A DNA stretch of 64,000 nucleotides. It comes from Pseudo-nitzschia pungens. Its lineage: Eukaryota; Bacillariophyta; Bacillariophyceae; Bacillariales; Bacillariaceae. The stretch lies in contig CM074762.1 in assembly GCA_037355855.1 (NCBI GenBank), positions 4,898,001 to 4,962,000 on the forward strand, read 5' to 3'. Below, one piece after another: positions 1 through 10,904 of the stretch. Numbering within the stretch: position 1 is the first letter of the stretch; each line of letters starts with the position of its first letter. Both the position numbers and the translations under genes were made by a program. The notes below the pieces were generated by a model. The model saw only the letters and a list, made by a program, of their open reading frames with translations. It was not told the DNA's origin and did no database searches.

Positions 1-598
1 GATCGCATCGGTTGTTTCGTAGATATCGATCGTTTCGTGTAAGTGTTTCGCAGTTCTTGATTCGACCGGTTATTTTGGAGATTGCGATCGATCGTTGTTT
101 CTTCTTGGAGCGTTTGATCGATTCGTATCGTTCGGTTGTTCTTGTTTCCGATCGTCGTAGATTTGGTTAGATCAGTTCTTTCTTAATTCTTTTTGCTTGT
201 TGAGGTATCGATGTATACCGGTTGTTTAGGATAAAGGATGTTTTGGATTATTCAGTACTGAGTTCCTGTCTGTCTTCTACATTAAAAGATAAACAGTAAT
301 TACTGTGTTACATGTTAAGGTAGAAAATACACGATAGGAGTATTTTAAAGATGTATGATTAATAAATTGTGTTATGAATGAGAATGGTTGAATACTTTAC
401 GAGATGGGAATGATTCCTTGAGTATCGGTGAACGATCGAATAATGATATATTATTCGGCAGGCATAATATCAATAATCGTTGATTCATGGGAATCTTTGT
501 TTATCTTGATATTTGAATAATATTCAGTATATGTACATGAATATTATTTATATATTCTTGTGTATTGGAGCACATGCGGGATTCAATAATCATTTACG
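1..598. other. Gene-free stretch at window start
   Basis: TCGAT-rich sequence for the first 200 bases, then AT-rich sequence. By homology with Y the rest of gene D should lie here on the minus strand, but no recognisable D coding sequence was seen. Confidence 0.5.
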
Positions 599-817
599 TC
601 AACATGTCACATGCTCATCTGCCGGTGTCTTTCCTTTTTGTTTCGTAGTCTTTTGTCCAGCCTGTTGTCTGGACGGCATTCTTGTCTTTTTCGTCGCTCC
701 ATAAGTAGGCGTTGGTAGCTTCTTACCACTCCGATTATGTCTTGGCACGTCAACATCAGCTGGTACTGTACTAATAGCTGGAAGTGCTTTACTTAGTTCA
801 GCGGCTTCTCTCGACAT
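599..817 (-). pseudogene. Gene D of element Z, N-terminal fragment
   Basis: A 72-codon ORF that starts at the same point as gene D of Y (30227). Both begin with M-x-REA and share the pattern ALP/IAEIS followed by ADV, PR.N.SG and a Lys/Gln-rich stretch. Here the ORF stops after DEHVTC, about where the paralogue continues with a Thr/Asn-rich region and a coiled coil. No downstream part is seen before the window edge. It lies downstream of A on the same strand, as in Y, with a 563-bp spacer. It is probably a broken copy; an intron cannot be excluded. Function unknown. Confidence 0.65.
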
Positions 818-1380
818 GATTGTGATCCGCTTATGATGTTCTTACAAACCTTGATTGAATGATATGTTCGCACGTTGCATACACCCCTGTTTTATCATGT
901 TTTTTGTGACATGATCAATAATCCACCGTAATTACTGCGTTGTAATTATACGTCGTAATTACAACAAGCAATCACATGAAAAAAAAAAAATTTCATTCAT
1001 CATTACATGTTGTTGACTGCTGGCATCCTCTTCTAGTGCAAGCTGTCTCGGCCGCGCCATTTTTTTTACCCAAAGTTTGTACTTATATTTCTACCAATAC
1101 GACAGCCATTACTTCAGACTGTAAGCATCCCCTCCCCCCCCCGCGCCATTTCTTTTCATACTCTGATGGTAGTAGTACTTCTACTACTACCAGTACTGGT
1201 ACTAATAGTACTACTGCTGTTACTATTACACTACGTGACCATCACCACAACTATTAATGGAAACCACTACTAACCTTACTCTTAGTACTAGTAGTATGTA
1301 CTATGAGTAATACTACTAATAATGTTGTTTACTGCTACTACTACTAGTACTATTTCTACTACTAAACAATCTTACGTACT
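818..1380. other. A-D spacer of element Z
   Basis: No gene. Contains A and C homopolymer runs (about 979-990 and 1133-1142) and a trinucleotide-rich stretch of ACT/AGT units from about 1165 to 1375. Confidence 0.6.
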
Positions 1381-4300
1381 TTAATCCTCTGTTTCCTTGT
1401 CCTCTGTGTTGGCCTTTGCCAACGTGCATGCATTATAAAGCGATGTATATGATGTAGAAGTCATGCCATCAATCCTTTCTTCAAACCAGTTCAACCATGC
1501 ACTACGATTTGCCACAACCAACCATTTGTTTTCAGATAAACTGCCGTCCCTTTTCAATTCTGGAACAACAGCGACATCGGATAAAATGGTGTCAACATTG
1601 AATAAAAAAAATCCAGCTTCTAAAGTCCCCTTCGAAACAAAGGCTGATTCAGACTTTACTGGTTTTTTCTGCATTTTCCGAACCACAGCATAAATTCCTT
1701 CAGTTGTCACTGGATAATTATTCACTTCCGTCGTAGGCTGTTTTAGTTTGTCTACTTCAACAAAACACAATATCTGACAGGGGATGGCCATGGAATCGAC
1801 GTCGAAGACTGCCCAATCCATCCAAACTGCGTTAACTTGTCCAGATGTCGACCGGTATGATGGATGACATCTGAATAAATAATTGAATTGGTTTCCTTCG
1901 TCCCATCTGTTATGCTCTGTAAATCCCTCTATTGATGTATCATTCTCAAGCAATGGCAGGACTGAGTCACAGACAAAATCAAGAATAACTGATGGTAAAA
2001 ATGGCTTTTCTTTGTTAGATTTTCTCAGCCATTTCATACTGCCCCTAACTCCATCTTGGTTCCGGTAGATAGTGAATCTTGAACCACCGTTTTCTGGTTT
2101 TGGTTTCAGCGTCGCTTCTGCAGCGGGTTTGAGTCCATAACACACATTAGCTACACGCAATAATAGCTTTTCCGTCTGTCGTTTTGTTGTTTGGCTTATC
2201 AACGTAGCAGCATTTTGTTGAGTGTTCTTCGCTGGCGCCTTCACTTCTGTTTTGTGGTGACTTTCACTAAAGCTACTAGTCCCAACCTAGTGGATGCCCC
2301 CACAATTTTATGTACTCTGGTATGTGGAAGTACAGATGATTTTTGATTAGTTTCGTTCCCATTCCCTTTCGAATACACGCACGGTTGATCGTGTTTATAT
2401 AATGAATTATCGTCTTTGGCAGATTTCCGAGTGACTTCGGAGTTATTCGCCCGTGTTTCAAGAACTCTTCCATAGATATTATCTGTTGGATTGCGTCAAT
2501 TTGTGTCCTAGCATATTGCATAGTATCTTCCAGAATCTGCTGTCCACCCTCAGACGATATCGCTACTAGGATGCACAATAGCATACCACTGAAGTCTTTT
2601 CCCTCTTTTTTCGTCACAGACAACACGCTCGTTGCAAACTTGGTCCTTGGGAAGTCTCTGTCCGATTGTCTGGACAATAGGGCACCATAACGCTGAGCGA
2701 TATACCCAATGGCCTCCCATGTAGCTTTTCCTTTCTTTAATCTTGGTGCAAAATGAGTAACGTCCACGTCTTTGTTCAGTAACTGTTGTTCAATTGCCTC
2801 AACACACCTCCGTGCTGCCCCTAATTGATGCATATGGAGTGTTTCACCTGGTGACGCCAAGTGGATATTATTTAGGTTTGCGCCGAAATTCATACAGTGG
2901 AAAGCATTAACGATCTTATGATGGGATCTTTCTTTGAAATAGTCAGTCGCATCCTCTCCGATCGGTGTCTGAAAATCACTCGGAGTCCATAACTTTACGT
3001 GTTGCTGGGTTCTAGGCCTGTTTATATCACGTGTCGGGCAATCACAGTGCCTGCACAGTTTTTTCACCCTTCCCGAACGGGAGGCATATTTCCCACACAA
3101 CTTGTCGTGCAGTTCCGTGTCACCTATTACATATGCAATAGCGAATCTCATTTTCACCCTCCACACTTTACCTCCGTAGGGAAGGTAATCCCATATAATG
3201 CCTTCCTGTTTTTCGTCCAGCTTCTTTAATGATGCCAATGCAACTGCAATTGCATTGTGAACGTTCTGTACCCCCTCAGTCGCCGTTGGTTTTCTTGAAT
3301 GATGTGTGCTTTCCCATTCGCTGTCTGGGTGGAAGTAAATAGTTGTCCAAGCTTCTGGCCGCTTTCTTGTCTCCACATTGAATATACCAAGAGTCATATT
3401 TAGTGGAGTTAGAGATAACCTCCCGTGTGCATCCAAACTGATACCATCCATGTAAAAAATCAACGGTACTAAAATCTCAGGTGGATCTGTTTCTTTCCGG
3501 CAAATCAAATTCCATGAATCCCCCCACCATGATCCGTGATGCAGTTCCGAGATATACGTACTTTGGGATATGACAGGATCGTTCTCTGGTTGCAAAGGAT
3601 TCGTTCTACTTGGAAAGGAAAGATTTTCTTCCCTCATCAGTTCTGTGTTGGATAGAAGTGAGTATAGTGCCTGTGTGAAGTGACGGACGTATATCTGGGC
3701 AGGCTTGTTGTCCGGTAGCCAATTCACTATCTCTGGCTCAAAGTTGGGATGTGGTATCTTGATTTGGTTTCTTATATCCTTGAATATAGCATCGCGTTTT
3801 CTTATTTTGGCTGTTTGGAAGTCGAAACCTGGAATGCTCTGACATTCTTTTGCCCATTTCATTATCATACCGAACGTTCCCAAAGCTAATTTATTTTCCG
3901 ACAAAAGATTCATAAGCTTAATTTCAACCTCTGTTTGCTTGTTCATTTGTGGAATTTGTTGCAATCGAAAATTCTTTTCCATTTCGTTTAGTTCTTCTGG
4001 ATCAATATCATTCGTTTCCTGGGTTTCAGAATTGGCGTCGGCGTTGTCAAAATCAGGGTAGATTGTCGCGTCGTAATCGTTTGTAATACCTTCACCCCCA
4101 CGGTCGATATCATCACTTGCCATTATGGCAGAGTCTGCCTCCAACGCTAAATGTTTCGTGATCGCATTACGTTCAATCGGGGGCACCAACACATCTGCCA
4201 CCACCTGCGTGTTCAAAGTTTCGTTTTTTCCTGTATTTGATAGAGATGTCATACCTTGAGGGCCGTTTTCTGTCATCGTCAACGAAAAATCACCAGTTTT

Positions 4301-4594
4301 GTGGCCTCGAGAAATACCAGGGTTTCTGAGAGTGTGACTTGATGTTTTAAGAACAGATGCCCTGAGTGGTTCGTCTGTGCATTCATAGAATTCTCTGCAT
4401 TCATCGTAGTGGCTGAGGTGGGACCGAAATCCGGAACTCACTAATTTACACACAGGAGGGATGGAGGAGGATACGACTTGATACCCTTTGAATCTTTTCA
4501 TCTCTCCTCCGTTCCGAAGACACGCCTTGCAGTAAAATTGCATATCAAATCGCCTACCATCTTTAAATTGTGGCTTGGGCATTTTAGTTGTCAA
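1381..4594 (-). pseudogene. Gene A of element Z, CACTA/Plavaka/KDZ-type transposase, frameshifted
   Basis: Close paralogue of the intact 1044-codon transposase at 26640-29774. It reads as 772 codons (4594-2276) plus 287 codons (2244-1381). The break falls at the LWGHPLGWD site: the intact copy continues SSFSESHH, but this copy has one extra base near 2275 and meets TAG. The N-terminus has a CxxC-containing zinc motif (YCKAC), followed by the YMDGISLD motif carrying the likely first catalytic Asp and a GDTELHD...KLCRHC motif with the likely second Asp and a zinc knuckle. The likely catalytic Glu (FSESHH) lies just beyond the frameshift. The translated sequence is otherwise well kept, so the lesion looks recent. 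A programmed frameshift is possible but unsupported. Confidence 0.85.
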
Positions 4595-4794
4595 TTGTTG
4601 GGATGACGAATTATTTGTCTGGTACTAGCTGCTCTTCCATGTGATGAAGGGACGATTGCGGTTGTGAAGTTGTTACATTTTCGTTTGGTTCTCTGGCTTC
4701 CTACGCCTTTCAGTGCATTTTAAGGTAGACCCAAAAAATTCCAATACATTGTTTAACACAATTTCCTGAGGTTCACCAGTTCCTTTGCTTCAGT

Positions 4795-5870
4795 TAACAA
4801 TTTGACTAATTGTTTACTATACTATGCTATCTATTTTGGTTGCGTTGCTCTGCATTACACCACTATACTAATTTTGCTGTGTGCTTTGCTATCATCTGTG
4901 ATACCATCTGTTTTTGCTACTACCTGTTTTTCTACCTGGTGCCATGCTGCTGTCTGGTGCAATGCTGTCTTCATCTGCGCATCTTGTTTCATCCCTGTAT
5001 TTGTTAACTGTATCTACTACTATTAGTAGCGATACCATGCATTGCACTGTAGTTATTCTGCATTGCACTGTAGTTATTTTTTGTGTCTGCTTTGTTATTT
5101 GCCTTACTAACTCCTCCTTTGTTAACTGTTTCCATTAATGTATTTGCTCTATAGTATTGTAATTATTTTGGTTACTAGTATGTGATCTGGTATCGTCTTA
5201 TTTCCTATATTCATTTCCATCTGCTTTTCTATCTGGTTTTCTCTTGCTCTATTTGCTTTTGATTAGTACATCTGGTTAATCACACCAGCATTTTTACTAT
5301 TCAATGCATTGTAGTTACTCTACATTGAACTATAGTTATTTTTTCCTGTATGCTTTGCTAGTATCTGCTTTGCTATCTAACTCCTTTTGCTGTTTTTGCT
5401 GACTATATTTCCCTTCCATGTTTTGCTCACTGTATTAGCTCACTGTACTTTCTCACTGTATCTGGTCACTGTATTTGCTATCTGCATTGCTCAATGTATT
5501 ATCTGCTTTGCTAACTGATTTGCTAACAGCTTTGCTAACAGCGTTGCTCAATGTTTCTCCTTGCATTGTAGTTACTCTACATTGCACTATAGTTATTTTT
5601 TTTTTTGTCTGCTTTGCTAGTGTCTGCAAAGCTCTCTAACTCCTTTTGCTGTATTTGCTTACTGTATTTTCTCACTGTAATGGCTCACTACTACAATTCC
5701 CTTGCTGTTTTTGCTCATTGTACTATTATCTGCTTTGCTAACCGATTGGCTAACAGCTTCGCTAACAGCGTTGCTCAATGTTTCTCCTAGCGTTACTCTG
5801 CATTGCACCACTGTACTAGTTTTTTTTTTTTAACTATTCTGCTATCTGCATTACTGTCTCCTTTGCAATC
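4795..5870. repeat. Imperfect CTGCTTTGCTA-type repeat region
   Basis: AT-rich, pyrimidine-biased sequence built from degenerate units such as TTTGCTAACTG, CTCACTGTA and GCATTGCACTGTAGTTA. Short ORFs here are repeat translations. It lies upstream of transposase A of Z and may include its promoter; no specific site was recognised. Confidence 0.6.
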
Positions 5871-6194
5871 TAGACCTTCATTCCGACCTATTTTAATAGA
5901 TACTAGTAATAATGTAAAATGAAACATCCAAATGAATCTTGTCACCCAAAATAACTAATGGTATGGATGCCATTATTGAATAACTGGATAGATCACTTAC
6001 TAGTAACATTTGCTTCAAAGTAAAAATATTGCTACTGCATCGTGATGTAGCAAAAGGCAATGCCACCGTGAGGCCTGAACCCACCACCACATAATGATTT
6101 TGTCGTACTGTGCCGCTATTTCCGTTTGGTCTTACTCATCTTACTGATATAATGCTCTAGTTTGGTTTTTATATGTGATTATTTTTGTATTCCG

Positions 6195-6860
6195 CAAAGT
6201 AATATACAGTGGGCAGCATACAGGGCCGGCACTATTACGATGCTAGCAAATAATAATACAGCCTAGTGCTAGCAGCATACAGTGGGCACTATTACGACGC
6301 TAACAAATAATAATACAGCCTACTGCTAGCAACATACAGTGGGCACGATTACGATGCTAGCAAATAATAATACAGCCTAGTGCTAGCAGCATACAGTGGG
6401 CACTATTACGATGCTAACAAATAATAATACAGCCTACTGCTAGCAACATACAGTGGGCACGATTACGATGCTAGGAAATAATAATACAGCCTAGTGCTAG
6501 CAACATACAGTGCGGGACTGTTATGATGCTAACAAATAATAATACAGCCTACTGCTAGCAACATACAGTGGGCACGATTACGATGCTAGGAAATAATAAT
6601 ACAGCCTAGTGCTAGCAACATACAGTGCGGGACTGTTATGATGCTAGCAATTAATATTTAAGCTTAGTACTACTGCTAGCAACATACATTGGGCACTACT
6701 GCGATGCTAGCAAATAATATCACAGCCTACTGGTATTAACATACAGTGGGCACTATTACGATGCTACTAATAGTAAATAATATTACAGCCCGATGCTAGT
6801 AAATAATGTTACAGCCTAGTGCTAGCAACATTAGTGCCTACTGTATGTTGATAGCACTAG
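6195..6860 (+). repeat. 57-bp tandem array in the A-B spacer of Z
   Basis: About eleven units with AGTGGGCAC spaced 57 bp apart (for example 6281, 6338, 6395, 6452). Each also has an AATAATACAGCCTA core and CTAGCA ends that alternate between two subtypes. The last units are shorter and degenerate. Confidence 0.85.
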
Positions 6861-6924
6861 GCTGTAATATTATTTATACACGACGTCTTATACCAACATA
6901 CATACCAACCCTGGACAACCAACC

Positions 6925-7460
6925 ACGACTTCGCGCCAAAAGATTTGTACTTGTACTAGTACAGTACGTACGGTGTACACCTTACTGAAAACCCACACAT
7001 CCCCTGCGTACAGGCTCTACCCACCAGTCATTTTTTGCGTCATTTTTTCTTTCACTCAGCCTGTAGACTTAGTACCATAATCTAGGTACATGGATATTTT
7101 ATTTTTCCATGCCTGTAAAAACAGTACTGCAAACAGTACGGTCCCGTACGTACATTATGTTCATTATCGCGGTGACTAGAGATGATCATCACAAAATCGA
7201 TTTTTCCGCCCCACATCTCCCTCCTCAAAATTTTCATAATTTTCATTTTTGTTTCGTTGTCAGAATTTTCTGGCCGGTCCAGTCGAAAGTGAACCACGAG
7301 GCGCCTGGTACCATCTTGGAGAGACAAACAGCAAAGAGAGTACGGAACAGGCCATTCTTGAAATCCTTGCTGTTTTCTTTTGTTATCAAGGTAGGGTGGG
7401 CTGCAGTCCTCGAATCACCTGGCTTACCCAGATATCTACGAGTACGATGCTAGCGACAAC
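6925..7460 (-). other. Conserved non-coding module M, copy of Z
   Basis: About 500 bp that recurs, inverted relative to here, at 12835-13335 (X) and 22915-23360 (Y). Shared blocks include ATATCTGGGTAAGCCAGGTA, CCGGCCAGAATATTC, GAGATGTGGGGCGGAAAAT and a GGCGCGAAG box at the far end. In Z and Y it lies roughly 0.9-1.2 kb upstream of the start of gene B, oriented the same way relative to B. Reading frames are not conserved between copies, so it is probably regulatory, non-coding RNA or transposase-binding sequence. Confidence 0.6.
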
Positions 7461-7464
7461 AAAT

Positions 7465-8331
7465 ATCGATCGTAGGAAGGAACGACGACAACAGGAGGTA
7501 CGACGAGCAAAGGAGGTACGTGCATGGGAACAAAGCGACGACGAAGAGGGACGACGAAGAAAATCGTAACTAACAGTCCGTTGTTGTTTTTGTACATTAG
7601 CAAGAGGGGCGACGACGACCATCGGAACGAGGAGGGACGACGACGACCATCGGGACGAGAAAGGACGACGACGCAAGGTACTTCACTTGAATCGATCGGG
7701 ACGAAGCGGGACGACGAAGAAAATAGTAGCTAACGATGTGTTGTTTATTTTGTACATTCGGAACAGTGAGGGACGACGACGACCATTGGAACAAAGAGGG
7801 ACGACGACGACCATTGGAACGAAGAGGGACGACGACGACGATCGGAACGAGGAGGGACGACGACGACGATCGGAACGAGGAGGGACGACGACAACGATAC
7901 GAACGATCGGAAAAGGTATGCATAGTTTCCTAAAAATATTCTCCTATTTTCTGCCTCTAAGATGTATGTGTTTGGTGTATTTTTGATTTAGACTCGTTAC
8001 TACTAGTACTAACATTTTTCACATCTAACCACCGGTTACGACGATTTCAGGGACGACGACAACGACGATCAAAACGAAGCGTGATGCCGATTCCGGACAA
8101 AGACGATCCTCAAAACGAAGCGCGACGACGATTTAAGACGGTCGCAACGTAGCTCGACGACGATTTCGAGCGACGAAGACGATCGAAACAAGGAGCGACG
8201 ACGATTTCAGGGACGACGAAGACGATCGAAGCGAAGAGCGACGACTATTTCGAGCAACGAAGACGATCGAAGCGAAGAGCGAAGCGAAAAGGAACGACGA
8301 TTTCAGGGACGACGATCTGAAGACAAAAAGA
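7465..8331 (+). repeat. GACGACGA-rich repeats upstream of gene B (Z)
   Basis: Two blocks, 7465-7915 (units ending in CGGAACGAGGAGGGACGACG) and 8045-8320 (units around GACGATCGAAGCGAAGAGCG), separated by 130 bp of unique sequence. The second block is the same family as 14765-15075 in X and 35925-36065 in W. The array runs to the start codon of gene B. Confidence 0.75.
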
Positions 8332-10425
8332 ATGACACGATCCACTTCTTCCAAGAGGAACAGAAAAATTGGGACTGACCTGGTTGAAAACAAGGAGATA
8401 AGGCAGGAGAGGTTCAGGAGAAAGGATGAGCAGAAAAGCAAGGACAATTCGTGTCGGTGCAATTTGGGTCGCATATCGACGTTAACGCAGGAAAGTACAA
8501 GGGGGAAGAAGGGCACTAAGAACTGTCGACGCAGCTCTGATGGAATTGTTTGCACAAGGTGTAACACATTTTCTTGCAGAAAATGCTTGCAGTCTATTTT
8601 TAGACTCATTGAAAAAAGGACAGGCGGTAGGAACGTCGATCTGCCGGATGGGATCAAAGAAATGAAAAATGCTTTGATTGATAACCGGAGAGAGGTATCA
8701 GTTTGTCATGGCTGTATTTTTGTGGATCAAAGAGAGGAGGTACTGAGGTCCCATCGTCGTTTCATTCATGTGGAATGCAGAGAAGTGCAACTTAGGTTTG
8801 ATGGTCACATCGTGTTACCAGAGTACAATGTGATAATCGACACCCCTCTTATCTCGGAGAATGTCATTGATTGCCATGGATTTGGGAAGGAGCCAAACCT
8901 TGCTGGAGTGAAACATTTTGTCATGGGGTACAACCTCGCCCGAGAAGCTGCAGCAACTGATGCAACGCCACGCAAACTTACCAGCAATTCCGACACGGTG
9001 AAAACAAGTGTGGTGAATGTCATGTGTCCAGGGATTGCCAATCCAAATAAAAAAAGGATGTACAGGGTGCAACTCATTGTAGTGCATGGTTCCCAGTGTA
9101 CCCAAGGCATCAACGAAGTTCCGGAATATACAGCGGCGTCACTCAACAACTCCATGGTGTTCTCAGTTCAGGATCGTGGGGACAAGTGTGATGCTACCAT
9201 CATTGTTGGAAGTTTTTCTGAATCACCTAAATTGGGACAGAAACAAAACCTGCTCCTGGCAAGGTTCTATCATGGAAGTGATGCTCTTCAAATGAAGCAA
9301 AAGGAGGTTCGATCGTTGTTTCTGGAAATTCAGAAATTAACGAGAACTAACCACATAGAAAGGAGTCGTTCTGGGGGCAGCAGTGGAGTATACAGTGGAC
9401 CAACTCGAGCCCTCTTCCAGATGCTTGAAAATCCGAGTGTTACACCTAGGAAGGGAAATGCAACCTTCGTTGTTCCGGACGGGCATAAAATACGTGTGTT
9501 TTACATCAACAGAAGAGGACGTCCAATTCATTGGGCATATTCCAACCCTCAGTATGGAGGACAGATCGGGCCGATCTCCAAGGATTTGTTTTCGCGATAC
9601 AAATTCTTTCAGCCATTCACAGAGTCCAAGATTGTCAGTGCATTACTTCTGAGACAGCTTACTAGCAACATTGAAGTTGAAGGAGTGGAAGGGGTGCTGA
9701 ATGTGGTGCCTCTTGCTGTTGCACGAGAGTTGAGAAACCACAAGAAAGCCATAACCCATGCCGGTTCGAATGAAATTTGTGAAATTTTGTATCAGTTTTG
9801 TTCCCTTAATTCAACAACACTTGTGCAACACCCGGTCAGTCTTCACTATGACAAATTTGGTACAGACGAAGAAGGTACTGTTTTCAGTCTGGAGAACAAG
9901 ATTGGTTTTGCCACCAAGAACCCTGAATTTCACAGAAAGTACGGAATGGGAAGGGGAGGTCGTGGTCCAGAAACATTTGTGTTCTGTTTGCTTGATTGGG
10001 GCAAACACAGAAGAGCAAGACGTGTGGCCGAAGTTAATTTGCAGGCAGCAGAAGTACAGCTCACGCAACGACAGCAAGAGTGGCAAGCAGCGTTTGACAA
10101 TTGGGTGGCCGTTGCTGAGAATCCAGATGCCACTCAGGATGAGGAGCACGAGGCACATGCACGAGAGCTTGAAACTGAAGCTGCACGTGACGAGGCCCAG
10201 GCAGCCAGAGATGCTGCCAATGTTGCTTATGATGAAGCAGATGCTGCCGTTGCAGAGGCTGATGCTGCAGCCAATAATCCGCCTGGGAATGACGATGACG
10301 ATGCGGATGCTGGTGATGCTGGTTCTGATTCAGATTCAGATTCGGATTCGGATGCGGAATTCTACGACTCCGATTTGGAACATTCGGAATCAGAAACGGA
10401 GGAAGAGGAGGTTTCAGAGTTTTGA
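8332..10425 (+). CDS. Gene B of element Z, Cys-containing transposon protein of unknown function
   Basis: 697 aa, intact; function not recognised. Homologous along most of its length to gene B of Y (19769-21700). Both begin MTRS, which supports the start. An N-terminal Cys region (about residues 42-88) ends in C-x2-C-x4-C-x2-C (VCTRCNTFSCRKCLQ), probably zinc-binding. The middle has conserved blocks such as SGGSSGVYxGPTRALF, NPQxGGQIGPI and KFFQPFTExKIVSALLLRQL. The core ends at YGMGRGGRGPETFVFCLLDWG. An Ala/Glu/Gln-rich helical region (about 565-655) and an acidic Ser-Asp tail follow. It converges on the end of gene C. It is the only intact gene left in Z. A DNA-binding or structural accessory role is a guess. 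Confidence 0.9.
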   Translation: MTRSTSSKRNRKIGTDLVENKEIRQERFRRKDEQKSKDNSCRCNLGRISTLTQESTRGKKGTKNCRRSSDGIVCTRCNTFSCRKCLQSIFRLIEKRTGGRNVDLPDGIKEMKNALIDNRREVSVCHGCIFVDQREEVLRSHRRFIHVECREVQLRFDGHIVLPEYNVIIDTPLISENVIDCHGFGKEPNLAGVKHFVMGYNLAREAAATDATPRKLTSNSDTVKTSVVNVMCPGIANPNKKRMYRVQLIVVHGSQCTQGINEVPEYTAASLNNSMVFSVQDRGDKCDATIIVGSFSESPKLGQKQNLLLARFYHGSDALQMKQKEVRSLFLEIQKLTRTNHIERSRSGGSSGVYSGPTRALFQMLENPSVTPRKGNATFVVPDGHKIRVFYINRRGRPIHWAYSNPQYGGQIGPISKDLFSRYKFFQPFTESKIVSALLLRQLTSNIEVEGVEGVLNVVPLAVARELRNHKKAITHAGSNEICEILYQFCSLNSTTLVQHPVSLHYDKFGTDEEGTVFSLENKIGFATKNPEFHRKYGMGRGGRGPETFVFCLLDWGKHRRARRVAEVNLQAAEVQLTQRQQEWQAAFDNWVAVAENPDATQDEEHEAHARELETEAARDEAQAARDAANVAYDEADAAVAEADAAANNPPGNDDDDADAGDAGSDSDSDSDSDAEFYDSDLEHSESETEEEEVSEF

Positions 10426-10517
10426 AATGATACGAATATTTTTTATTAGTTAGTTACGTGCCTAGTAGTGAGGAATGGTTGATTCAGCAATGCCGATTTA
10501 TTTCGTCTTCGTCGTGG

Positions 10518-10607
10518 TCAGGGAGGAGGAGATTTCTTGCCTGGAGGAGGAGATTTCTTGCCTGGAGGAGGAGGTTTCTTGCGGGGCGGATATTTCTTGC
10601 CGCAAGG
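10518..10607 (-). pseudogene. Gene C of element Z, C-terminal piece
   Basis: Read on the minus strand this encodes three KK(S/P)PPP-type units and a stop at 10518-10520, matching the Lys-Pro-Gly tail of the intact gene C at 23886-25259. At 10607 it meets the terminus of element X. Dropping X plus one copy of a flanking GG brings it into frame with the piece at 16570-16728. Confidence 0.8.
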
Positions 10608-10680
10608 CGTCCGAAAACTGGTTCGCGACCCATCGCGACCAATCGCGACCGGATCGCGACCCAATCGCGACTTGTCTCAG
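10608..10680 (+). repeat. Left terminus of X with subterminal TCGCGACC repeats
   Basis: The terminal motif is followed by four closely spaced copies of (A/T)CGCGACC. The same octamer recurs near the right termini of X and W. Subterminal repeats of this kind are usual transposase-binding sites in CACTA-like elements; that role is inferred here. Confidence 0.75.
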
Positions 10681-10904
10681 AAAAATGCGACCCCAATTTT
10701 TTATTTCACAACCTTTTTTCCATTATTCTCAACCTTGTTTCTCCTTTTTCTCCACCCCCGCAACGTTCCCAGGAAAATGTTCTGATCTAGACCCTGATAT
10801 TCAGTCCCTTGTCACCCTTTCATTCCATTTTACACATTTGACACATTTGACTCAACATAACAGATAATTTTTAATCAGATTTACTTCAATCACACAAAAG
10901 TCAC

